From Rubrobacter sp. (GTDB lineage Bacteria; Actinomycetota; Rubrobacteria; Rubrobacterales; Rubrobacteraceae), in the NCBI GenBank assembly GCA_019247245.1, contig JAFAPF010000478.1, positions 1 to 5,243 on the forward strand: a stretch of DNA of 5,243 nucleotides, written 5' to 3'. Position 1 is the stretch's first letter. Every line of letters begins with the position of its first letter. This document shows, piece by piece, positions 1 through 5,243 of this stretch. Below the pieces are notes generated by a model. The model had not been told where the DNA came from, did not search any database, and saw only the letters and a program-made list of their open reading frames with translations. The position numbers were made by a program, and so were the translations under genes.

Positions 1-39
1 TTGGCGTTCGTGACATCAGCGGCAACACCGAGAGGGTAA
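1..39 (+). CDS. Possible C-terminal end of an upstream gene (partial)
   Basis: The first frame is open from the window edge and ends at TAA (37-39), giving the last twelve residues LAFVTSAATPRG. The stop lies 121 nt before the preferred phosphatase start, so this could be the end of the preceding gene in the same operon. In vWA-PP2C-kinase clusters a vWA protein often holds this position, and the short F-V-T-S stretch is not incompatible with the end of a vWA domain. Twelve residues cannot establish that. Frame 3 is also open here, so even the choice of frame is uncertain. Confidence 0.2.
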   Translation: MAFVTSAATPRG

Positions 40-151
40 GTCACGGTCAAAGATATCAGGCACGATCGTCTTGCATCAGAAGGTCAAGCAAGACACTCTG
101 CGTTCAGGTATGAGAATGCCTACCCCGACATTTACGGGCTCAACAGTTCGT

Positions 152-156
152 AGGGG
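152..156 (+). promoter_or_regulatory. Ribosome binding site choosing the phosphatase start
   Basis: AGGGG lies 4 nt before the ATG at 161. The in-frame alternatives, TTG at 71 and ATG at 110 and 116, have no comparable purine-rich stretch at a workable distance. This is why the 161 start is preferred. Confidence 0.45.
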
Positions 157-160
157 AAAA

Positions 161-1270
161 ATGACGATACAGGCTGAAACAAACGAATTTGTAGAACTAA
201 CCTCAGAACAGCGATCGGGGGAAGTTCAATACGCACACTTTTCGGTCGAAACGCGTGTAGAGCACCAGAAGAAGGCTGGTGTACTTCTCAAACGATTTTC
301 AACAGGAGGTCTCGAACACAGCCGAAAGAGAGTAAAAGCAGTTCTGGGGTACCGAAGGAGCCTAGACTTTGACGAAGGGAATCATCCGGGTCAGGACTTT
401 GCAGGGGTGCGGGGCGGAGATGATGGCTATATCGTTGGCGTGGTTGCGGATGGGGTAAGCCAATCGTTTTATGGGGAGATAGCAGCTTACTGTGTGGGCA
501 AATGGTTACTGCACACGTTCTGGCAAGAGCGCGAGAGCCCGCCGTCCGAGGATCGACTCGAAGAGAAGCTTAAAGAACTAGAGACAGAACTCGCACCGGA
601 AGTAGTGAGCTATCCGGTACCGCAGCATCTCGCCCCGACTCTCAGGGAGGTCCTGGAAAACCGTCGCTCGAAAGGTTCTCAAGCCGTTTTCGCTGCGTTC
701 GTGTGGAACGCTAAGCAGAACACACTAGGCCTGTATCAAGTAGGCGATGTAGACGCCTTAATCCACTATCCTGATGGATCTCTCGAGCTTGATAGGGCGG
801 CGCCGACGGGCAGATGGTCGAGCGCAGGGGAGAGTGAGATGCATTTAAAGGAACGCTCTTACGAGGGCATAAGCGGTATCGTGATCAAGTCGGACGGCGC
901 TGGCAAAGAGTGGGGGGAAAGCCTTGCAGATAACGCCCTTAACCAGAGTGCCTTCACTCGTTTAGCTCAAACACGTGCGGGCGATGACGATGTCTCTTTT
1001 ATCGCCGCCTATTGGAATGAGCTACAGGAACCACAGGTTAGTAACCAGATCAGAACTAGGGCAGTAGTGTCGGAACCCGAGCTGCGTCATCAGCTCGGAA
1101 GAAGAGAAGCGCTCGCCAGAGCGAGACGCAGGAGACGACACAACCGACGACGGAAAGCGGTGCTTTTTGTCTTGGGCTTAATAATTTGCGTTCTGCTAGT
1201 GGCTAATTTGTTGGTAGCTATGCACTCAAGCATTGAATGTACGGTGCGAGGAAGCAGCCAGCTATGCTAG
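161..1270 (+). CDS. PP2C-family protein phosphatase with C-terminal membrane anchor
   Basis: Likely a metal-dependent Ser/Thr protein phosphatase acting on the cytoplasmic face of the membrane. Numbering from ATG 161 (369 aa), PP2C motifs appear in order: GQDF (77-80, metal-ligand Asp79), VVADGVS (94-100, Asp97-Gly98), KGSQA (171-175), YQVGDVDA (192-199), KSDG (243-246, Asp245) and GDDDVSF (274-280). The metal-binding aspartates are kept, so it is probably active. About 70 polar residues precede the domain. After it come a very basic stretch (about 316-332) and one hydrophobic helix (about 333-354), leaving some 15 outer residues: a tail-anchored protein with the catalytic domain inside. The in-frame track could begin at TTG 71 or ATG 110, but 161 has the best ribosome site. 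It is followed on the same strand by a kinase with the same tail design, which suggests the two act on shared targets or on each other. Family call is strong; substrate unknown. Confidence 0.87.
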   Translation: MTIQAETNEFVELTSEQRSGEVQYAHFSVETRVEHQKKAGVLLKRFSTGGLEHSRKRVKAVLGYRRSLDFDEGNHPGQDFAGVRGGDDGYIVGVVADGVSQSFYGEIAAYCVGKWLLHTFWQERESPPSEDRLEEKLKELETELAPEVVSYPVPQHLAPTLREVLENRRSKGSQAVFAAFVWNAKQNTLGLYQVGDVDALIHYPDGSLELDRAAPTGRWSSAGESEMHLKERSYEGISGIVIKSDGAGKEWGESLADNALNQSAFTRLAQTRAGDDDVSFIAAYWNELQEPQVSNQIRTRAVVSEPELRHQLGRREALARARRRRRHNRRRKAVLFVLGLIICVLLVANLLVAMHSSIECTVRGSSQLC

Positions 1271-1380
1271 GGCAATCGATAAACAAAGAAAGAAGGGGGC
1301 AAGCAAAAGGACGGCGAGTCTTGGGTGAGTCATCTCTTGGATGCCTGGTGGCTTTCATCTCTAAGGAATGGACGAAGTAA
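1237..1380 (+). CDS. Possible small ORF bridging phosphatase and kinase
   Basis: A 47-codon frame runs from ATG 1237 (or 38 codons from ATG 1264) to TAA 1378-1380. It starts inside the 3' end of the phosphatase gene in a different frame. Its stop shares one base with the ATG at 1380 (TAATG), the arrangement of translationally coupled genes. The peptide is basic in its first half (KERRGQAKGRR) and has a short hydrophobic patch (LGCLVAFI). I recognise no family. A GAGG purine run lies about 12 nt before ATG 1264, which is far. It may be a coupling peptide that keeps ribosomes on the message, or simply a chance frame in a 109-nt gap. Confidence 0.22.
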   Translation: MYGARKQPAMLGQSINKERRGQAKGRRVLGESSLGCLVAFISKEWTK

Positions 1381-2753
1381 TGCCTCAGAATTTTGACCCA
1401 CTCCCTGGCGACCCTATTTACCTCTTCGAGCAAGAGTATGTGGTCCAACCTCATCCACAGGCACCTTATCTGCCCTATAGACAGAAGGCGGGGCGAGCAA
1501 GGGTCTATCAGCTTCTAAACAAGGAAGACCAATACTTCGCTCTGAAGGAATTCAAGAAACGATATAGGAAGCCAGCTCTTATCGACTCCTACAAGAACCT
1601 GCACCGCGTCGAGAACTTCGAAGGATTACGTGCAGCCAAACGCAGGATCGTACTTCCCTCAGATCCTACTGCTAAGAGATATCCAAGTCTAGAGTACGCC
1701 ATGCTAATGCCATGGATTCATGGCAAGACCTGGTTCGACGTTTTGGGTCAGACAAGAGAGGGTGAGAGCTATCCGGACCTGAGCATCGCTATAGAGCTGT
1801 GCGACCGCTTCTTGGAGATTATGGAAGCATTGGAGAAGGCAGGGATGGCCCATACTGATATTTCCCCAGGCAACGTCATGGTTGGGTTTGATCCTATCGA
1901 TGTACAGCTGTTGGATCTCGAAGAGATGTACATGCCTGGGGTAGATGCTCCTCCCGAACAGAACACAGGATCTGCTGGATATCGACATCGCAGTGGGGAA
2001 ACGACTTGGAAGCCTGAAGGGGATCGCTATGCAGCAGCGGTGCTTGCTGCAGAGATGCTAATCCTCGCTAAGCCAGCACTTGCGCGCAAGGCTACAGATG
2101 AGGGATTTTTCAGGGGCAATTGTGAGGCACCCGAAGGCAAGGCCCGATTCAAGGACGTGCGCCCATGGCTTAAGAAGGTCTCACCAGAATTTGCCAAGGT
2201 CTTTGAACGCTCTTGGTTTGCTAAGTCATTAGAAGGATGCCCAAGGATCTCTGAGCTAAGGGAGCCGATAAAGAAGCTGACGAATTCCTCTGTTGAGCCG
2301 AGTGTCCTTTCTGATCCAGGGGTTGTTTGGAAGCTATTGGGAGCGCAAGAAAACCAGGATAGCTCGATGGGCACTCCACTTGTCTCGGAATCTGAGAAGC
2401 TCGCTGCTACAGAGCAGAGGGTGACAAATGATAAGTCGCACCCCAAGCGAGCAGAGACACCCAGATCAACGCAGCCTTCCGCAGAATCTAAGGAAGCTGT
2501 AAAAACCCCGCAAGAAATCCCTGTAGTTGGTAGTGGGGCGCTCAAAAGGCTTCCCAAGCGCCTTATAGGCGCGAGTGTGGCTTTCCTCATCCTCATTACT
2601 GCGGTAGGAGTGGGAGTTTGGAGCACTATGTATGCGAGCACTATCTCCTCAGAGCTTCGACTGGTTCTAGGCGCGCTGCACGATAGGCTGGCAGGACACC
2701 AAAGACAAGCCCAGACAACACGGAGACTCCAAAGGTCAGTGCGATTAACGTAG
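1380..2753 (+). CDS. Hanks-type Ser/Thr protein kinase, tail-anchored, with altered C-terminus
   Basis: Likely a membrane-attached protein kinase. Numbering from ATG 1380 (457 aa): an atypical Gly-rich loop AGRARVY (37-43), ATP-contacting Lys56 in FALKEF, catalytic loop HTDISPGN (158-165; Asp160, Asn165), metal-binding Asp179 in LLDLEEMY, where DLE replaces DFG, the activation-segment end GSAGYRH (197-203) and structural Asp215 in EGDRYAAAV. These are the features of a bacterial subfamily often found with PP2C genes. A polar linker (about 300-390) leads to one membrane helix (about 395-416). An ATG at 1368 is also in frame, but the AAGGA at 1363-1367 abuts it directly; the same AAGGA is 12 nt from ATG 1380, which also has the TAATG coupling. 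The last 37 or so codons are antisense to the permease gene and basic (QAQTTRRLQR), unlike a designed outer domain. The kinase assignment is firm; activity is probable since Lys, Asp, Asn and Asp are kept. Confidence 0.87.
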   Translation: MPQNFDPLPGDPIYLFEQEYVVQPHPQAPYLPYRQKAGRARVYQLLNKEDQYFALKEFKKRYRKPALIDSYKNLHRVENFEGLRAAKRRIVLPSDPTAKRYPSLEYAMLMPWIHGKTWFDVLGQTREGESYPDLSIAIELCDRFLEIMEALEKAGMAHTDISPGNVMVGFDPIDVQLLDLEEMYMPGVDAPPEQNTGSAGYRHRSGETTWKPEGDRYAAAVLAAEMLILAKPALARKATDEGFFRGNCEAPEGKARFKDVRPWLKKVSPEFAKVFERSWFAKSLEGCPRISELREPIKKLTNSSVEPSVLSDPGVVWKLLGAQENQDSSMGTPLVSESEKLAATEQRVTNDKSHPKRAETPRSTQPSAESKEAVKTPQEIPVVGSGALKRLPKRLIGASVAFLILITAVGVGVWSTMYASTISSELRLVLGALHDRLAGHQRQAQTTRRLQRSVRLT

Positions 2754-3894
2754 GACTCGTCAAGGTGGGGGCGTTTGTGATGATGTGCGGTAGCAGCTTG
2801 GAGACTATGACGCCTAGGATGATACCTACGGCTCCGCCGATCGAAGTTAGGAACAGCGCCTCGAAGAGGAACTGAAGTAGCACGTCTACGTCTGTGGCGC
2901 CTAGGGCTTTTCTGACCCCGATCTCCTTCGTCCTATCCGTTACCGAGGCAAGCATCATGTTCATGATCCCGATGCCCAGGATCAGCAAGGTGATGCTCGC
3001 TATGAAATAGAGGAGGACATTGAGCATATCTGTGATCCGGGTGAAGCGTGATAGGAGATCGTCCTGGGACCTGGCCCCGAAGTCCTCCGTGCCACTATGG
3101 GCGCTCTTTAGTGCGCTCTTGATCTCACTTGCCGCTGCCTCAACGGAGTCTGAGTCTTTGGCCTCAACTAGTATCTGACCCACGTTCTTACCCCCCGAAA
3201 GCGCTAGGGCATCGTCTGTGGTCACAAACGAGGTCTGGGGTATCGATAGGCCAAAAGTGGATTCCTTGGCATTAGCTGCGACGATGCCAACCACCTTATA
3301 GCTCTTGTTCTGTATTGGCACGATCTTGCCAACGGCGTCTTTAGAGCTGACCTGCAGGAGGTTTTTTACTACCGGCTCATCTAAGACGATCTCACCGGCC
3401 CGCTCCACGAAGCGCCCGGATACCAGGTCCACGGATTGTATTTTGGGGTAAGAGGGGTCCACTCCGGTCAGGGGAAGCTTCTTTCCACCTACTGATGCGT
3501 TGTCGACCGGCACGCTACCCGACGCTGCAGCGACGGTGGGCAGGCCTGCGATCTCCTTTACATCCTTCGGGGTGAGGGTGCTTGAGGAGACAGGGGTGGC
3601 GAGCGGGCCGTTTCCCCGCACTTCTGGGTTCCCTGGGGTGACCCTGATCAGGTTGGGCCCGAGGGCCTCTAGCTCATCCGTGATCTCTTTTTGCACCCCG
3701 TTACCCAAAGACATGAGCACGATTACGGCGAAGACCCCGAGGATAATCCCTAGCGTGCTCAGGAGGCTTCGCCACCGATTAACCATAATCCCCGAGAAGC
3801 CCATCTCGGCAATCCGCCACACATGTGTGCCCCACCTGAATATAGGTTTGAGAAGCCAGTGGCGACGCCGCATGGGCGTCCATTTCACCACCAT
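2641..3894 (-). CDS. MacB-type ABC transporter permease (FtsX family)
   Basis: Membrane subunit of an ABC extrusion system. The 417 residues show the standard layout: cytoplasmic N-terminus, first helix (about 43-63, LLSTLGIILGVFAVIVLMS), a large outer MacB_PCD-like domain (about 65-285), then three helices (about 291-315, 335-365, 380-403). The FtsX core is clear: GIMNMMLASVTDRTKEIGVR (309-328), then KALGA. The protein ends in LPAYRAARLEPVEALRR, the usual MacB-type finish, so the C-terminus is complete. The N-terminus is about 30 residues longer than in many relatives and basic (MRRRHWLLK). The start is fixed by AAGGAG 8 nt upstream. In MacB proper the ATPase is fused to the permease; here it is a separate upstream gene. 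The substrate cannot be read from sequence; relatives export macrolides, peptides, lipids or siderophores. The 3' end overlaps the convergent kinase frame by 113 nt. Confidence 0.95.
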   Translation of the reverse strand: MVVKWTPMRRRHWLLKPIFRWGTHVWRIAEMGFSGIMVNRWRSLLSTLGIILGVFAVIVLMSLGNGVQKEITDELEALGPNLIRVTPGNPEVRGNGPLATPVSSSTLTPKDVKEIAGLPTVAAASGSVPVDNASVGGKKLPLTGVDPSYPKIQSVDLVSGRFVERAGEIVLDEPVVKNLLQVSSKDAVGKIVPIQNKSYKVVGIVAANAKESTFGLSIPQTSFVTTDDALALSGGKNVGQILVEAKDSDSVEAAASEIKSALKSAHSGTEDFGARSQDDLLSRFTRITDMLNVLLYFIASITLLILGIGIMNMMLASVTDRTKEIGVRKALGATDVDVLLQFLFEALFLTSIGGAVGIILGVIVSKLLPHIITNAPTLTSPTLIALTFGVSVLSGLVFGVLPAYRAARLEPVEALRR

Positions 3895-3902
3895 CGCGCA
3901 AT

Positions 3903-3908
3903 CTCCTT
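3903..3908 (-). promoter_or_regulatory. Shine-Dalgarno site of the permease gene
   Basis: On the minus strand AAGGAG lies 8 nt before the ATG at 3894-3892. It is a consensus site at good distance, showing that the permease is translated independently of the ATPase gene, whose stop is 163 nt upstream. Confidence 0.75.
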
Positions 3909-3932
3909 GAAGGTAGGCACAAACCTGGAGTT

Positions 3933-4031
3933 CTGGACGGAGTAACGCCTGCAGAAGTTGCAGCGGTAGTGTCGCCTGGCTATCCCGATGTAACCGTTAT
4001 GGACGATGAGGTTGCTAGAGCAGTGTCGGTA
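3933..4031 (-). pseudogene. Zinc-ribbon-like fragment, possibly a transposase N-terminus remnant
   Basis: The spacer between ATPase and permease contains, in a frame used by neither gene, a peptide beginning YRHCSSNLIVHNGY and ending HYRCNFCRRYSVQ. This follows the pattern of the N-terminal zinc ribbon of many transposases: CxxC-S-S, a short strand, N-G, about ten residues, then YRCxxCxRxxS. The second pair (codons 3962-3960 and 3953-3951) is intact. Of the first pair, one Cys (4022-4020) remains and the other position is Tyr (TAC, one base from a Cys codon). There is no catalytic domain after it: the frame stops at 3885-3887, just inside the permease gene. The frame is continuous with the ATPase tail repeat apart from the 2-nt shift, so it could instead be a lost extension of that protein. 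The pattern match is by eye only. Confidence 0.35.
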
Positions 4032-4041
4032 AGCGGGGGTG

Positions 4042-4179
4042 GGTGTTGCTTTATCTTTCATTGGTTCGTTGATACACCCCAAACAACACCAGCGGGATCG
4101 CTGCTCGTGGGTTGTGTTGCCTTATCTTTCAAGTCCGTGGGCTTACTCCAAACAACACCGGCGGGACCACTCCCGGTGA
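4042..4179. repeat. Two imperfect tandem copies of about 70 nt at the ATPase 3' end
   Basis: Copy one (about 4042-4110) and copy two (about 4113-4179) share a 17-nt block (4044-4060 and 4115-4131, one mismatch) and a 21-nt block (4079-4099 and 4148-4168, two mismatches). The segment between blocks is 18 nt in one copy and 16 nt in the other, and is poorly conserved. In the ATPase reading direction the upstream copy encodes PAGVVWSKPTDLKDKATQPT. The downstream copy encodes PAGVVWGVSTNQ and then stops, while KDKATPT continues in another frame. Confidence 0.8.
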
Positions 4180-4864
4180 GATCATCGGCTCCCTCGCTGA
4201 CGATGCGCCCATAACGAAACTCCACTTTCCTCTCCGCCCGTGCAGCGGTTTCATCGTCATGGGTTACCACAACGATGGTGACTTTCGGGTTCTTGTTCCT
4301 CAACTCTTCGAACACATCCAGAACAGCTGCTTTGGAGACAGAATCGAGGCCGCTGGTCGGCTCGTCGGCGAGCAGCATTACGGGGTTGTTTATCAGAGCA
4401 CGTGCGATCGCGACCCGCTGTTGCTGTCCACCGGAGAGCTCGGACGGGAGGTGGTCTGCCCGGTTGGCGATCCCCACCCGGCCGAGGGCTTTGAGCGCTC
4501 GCTCTTCTGCCCTCCCCCGTTCGACTCCCGCATAGATCATTGGTAGTGACACGTTTCTTAGGGCTGTCTCTTTGGACAGCAGGTTAAACCCCTGGAAAAC
4601 GAACCCGATACACCTGCCACGTTCGTGGGCTAGCTTGCGGGCGCTGAGAACCGACGTATCCTGCCCGTTGAGAAGGTACTTACCGGATGTAGGGCGATCT
4701 AGAAGACCCAGGATGTTCATAAGGCTGGTCTTGCCGCTTCCCGACAGACCAAAGATGGCGATCCACTCGCCTCGCTCGACGTTAAGGTTCACGTCTACTA
4801 AGGCTGGCACGTTTTCCTTGCCTTGATAGATCTTGGTGAGCGCTTTAGTTTCGATCACTTTCAT
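4058..4864 (-). CDS. MacB/LolD-type ABC transporter ATP-binding protein
   Basis: Cytoplasmic ATPase powering the FtsX-type permease encoded downstream. In 268 residues all nucleotide-binding motifs are present: Walker A GLSGSGKTS (39-47, Lys45), Q-loop VFQGFNLL (Gln91), signature LSGGQQQRVAIARAL (143-157), Walker B VMLLADEP (162-169, Asp167, Glu168), D-loop SGLDS and switch His202 (VVTHDDE). Walker A has Leu where relatives usually have Pro (GPSGSGKS) and KTS for KST; both fit the consensus. The fold should end near residue 226, as in relatives of about 225-235 aa. The remaining 40 or so residues are a low-complexity tail encoded by a tandem repeat and truncated by a frame shift. Its ATG overlaps the stop of the DUF262 stub as ATGA, with no good ribosome site of its own, so translation is probably coupled. 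No membrane-fusion partner is seen. Confidence 0.95.
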   Translation of the reverse strand: MKVIETKALTKIYQGKENVPALVDVNLNVERGEWIAIFGLSGSGKTSLMNILGLLDRPTSGKYLLNGQDTSVLSARKLAHERGRCIGFVFQGFNLLSKETALRNVSLPMIYAGVERGRAEERALKALGRVGIANRADHLPSELSGGQQQRVAIARALINNPVMLLADEPTSGLDSVSKAAVLDVFEELRNKNPKVTIVVVTHDDETAARAERKVEFRYGRIVSEGADDLTGSGPAGVVWSKPTDLKDKATQPTSSDPAGVVWGVSTNQ

Positions 4865-5184
4865 TTTTGTAGGCTTTTCACTGCTCGGATGTGCATATTC
4901 CTCTTGGAGTTGCCATACCTCTCGGGCTCAATATCTCGAAAAGCTTCTCTGGCATTCACGTCAAGGGGGAGTTTGATGCTATCTGGGGTAAGGTCGCCAT
5001 CTCCACGGGCGTGAGCTACCTCAGTAGGAGTTGTTCGGCATAGTAATTTATCTATGGGATAGCTGCGGTACAGGGATTGCATTAGCTCACGTACCGAATC
5101 TCGCGTCCATACGGAGCCGTGCTGGAAGTTCGGCAGGGCCATACTCCCCAAGTCGATTTGACTAAGGATGGTACTAACTTCCAC
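4861..5184 (-). CDS. Truncated DUF262 (GmrSD-like) N-terminal stub
   Basis: Residues 16-43 (ALPNFQHGSVW, then TRDSVRELMQSLYRSYP) match the start of DUF262 proteins, whose usual form is LPxFQRxYVW followed by a helix ending in YPIGSLL. GmrSD-type and other DUF262 proteins are DNA-targeting or defence nucleases of roughly 400-700 aa; this frame has 107. It keeps the region up to SIKLPLD (69-75), where relatives read KLLLDGQQR with the conserved DGQQR motif. Here the motif is DVNAR, and FQR has become FQH, so catalytic function is very unlikely. From about residue 77 the sequence no longer resembles the family, and the final 18 residues (YGNSKRNMHIRAVKSLQK) are of unknown origin. The GTG start at 5184 follows AAGGAG by 4 nt. 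The stop overlaps the ATPase start (ATGA). Probably a remnant, possibly still translated as a leader for the transporter. Confidence 0.7.
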   Translation of the reverse strand: MEVSTILSQIDLGSMALPNFQHGSVWTRDSVRELMQSLYRSYPIDKLLCRTTPTEVAHARGDGDLTPDSIKLPLDVNAREAFRDIEPERYGNSKRNMHIRAVKSLQK

Positions 5185-5188
5185 TCAT

Positions 5189-5194
5189 CTCCTT
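5189..5194 (-). promoter_or_regulatory. Shine-Dalgarno site of the DUF262 stub
   Basis: AAGGAG on the minus strand precedes the GTG at 5184-5182 by 4 nt. An ATG directly abutting it (5188-5186) opens only a four-codon frame (MSGS, then TAG), so GTG is the meaningful start. The site remains consensus although the gene is truncated. Confidence 0.6.
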
Positions 5195-5224
5195 ATCTCT
5201 GGTAGCGCTCTTACCATAAGCGCG

Positions 5225-5230
5225 AGTATA
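5225..5230 (-). promoter_or_regulatory. Possible -10 box upstream of the DUF262-ABC operon
   Basis: TATACT on the minus strand, about 40 nt before the GTG start, matches a sigma70-type -10 hexamer in five of six positions. The matching -35 would fall outside the window, so it cannot be checked. It lies within an 11-nt palindrome (5224-5234), and a second 11-nt palindrome, CTTA-CCA-TAAG (5210-5220), sits just downstream; either could be an operator. Confidence 0.3.
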
Positions 5231-5243
5231 ACTCTAGCCTGAA

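Noticed and set aside
1079..1096. 6-bp perfect hairpin (GAGCTG and CAGCTC arms) considered as a terminator
   Set aside because: It is inside the phosphatase coding sequence, has no following T-run and is upstream of the essential membrane anchor.
2540..2572. AAGGC/GCCTT hairpin near the kinase 3' end considered as a terminator between convergent genes
   Set aside because: Short 5-bp stem inside the kinase coding region just before its membrane helix, with no T-tract on either strand.
2027..2641. 204-codon open frame on the minus strand opposite the kinase gene
   Set aside because: It is antisense to a kinase with clear motifs, is low in complexity (Ser/Ala/Thr-rich), shows no recognisable domain and has no ribosome site tied to its start.
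3500..3910. 136-codon plus-strand frame opposite the permease N-terminal half
   Set aside because: Shadow of the permease coding sequence; composition is biased and no motif is present.
4042..4179. Tandem copies considered as a CRISPR or integration site
   Set aside because: Only two degenerate copies, coding in the ATPase frame, with no regular unique spacers.
4112..4546. 144-codon plus-strand frame opposite the ATPase
   Set aside because: Runs antisense through the ABC signature and Walker B codons, with no protein-like features.

Overview
The window holds two gene blocks that converge head-on near position 2640. All coding assignments come from reading motifs by eye. The base composition is moderate, SD-type ribosome sites and ATGA/TAATG couplings are present, and the kinase and phosphatase resemble families I associate with actinobacteria and similar free-living bacteria. 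I would guess an actinobacterium-like organism, with low confidence.

Left block, + strand (1-2753). After a possible tail of an unseen upstream gene comes a PP2C-family protein phosphatase with a single C-terminal membrane helix (161-1270). Next is a Hanks-type protein kinase, also with a single C-terminal membrane helix (1380-2753). A 38-47 codon reading frame bridges the gap between them and ends in a TAATG overlap with the preferred kinase start. The two enzymes would sit on the inner face of the membrane with opposing activities. Their arrangement recalls the vWA-PP2C-kinase (TerY-phosphorylation) triads known from comparative genomics, but a vWA gene, if present, lies outside the window. 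The last 113 nt of the kinase frame run antisense through the end of the neighbouring permease gene. The extracytoplasmic tail of the kinase is therefore probably not its ancestral end.

Right block, - strand (5243-2641). In order of transcription there is the N-terminal stub of a DUF262 (GmrSD-like) protein, a MacB/LolD-type ABC ATPase overlapping it by ATGA, a 163-nt spacer, and a complete MacB-type FtsX permease. ATPase and permease together make a plausible efflux or extrusion transporter, but no MacA-like adaptor is present. The DUF262 stub stands in the upstream position and keeps a good ribosome site and a possible -10 box, so it may now supply expression signals to the transporter.

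The ATPase 3' end carries two imperfect ~70-nt tandem copies. A 2-nt length difference in the second copy puts the tail out of frame and creates the stop. Beyond it, in another frame, lies a zinc-ribbon-like fragment resembling the N-terminus of some transposases. Together with the DUF262 stub and the kinase end, this suggests an accessory region that has been rearranged more than once. The most notable item is the paired tail-anchored kinase and phosphatase, followed by the scars around the ABC operon. I saw no RNA gene, CRISPR array or intact insertion sequence.
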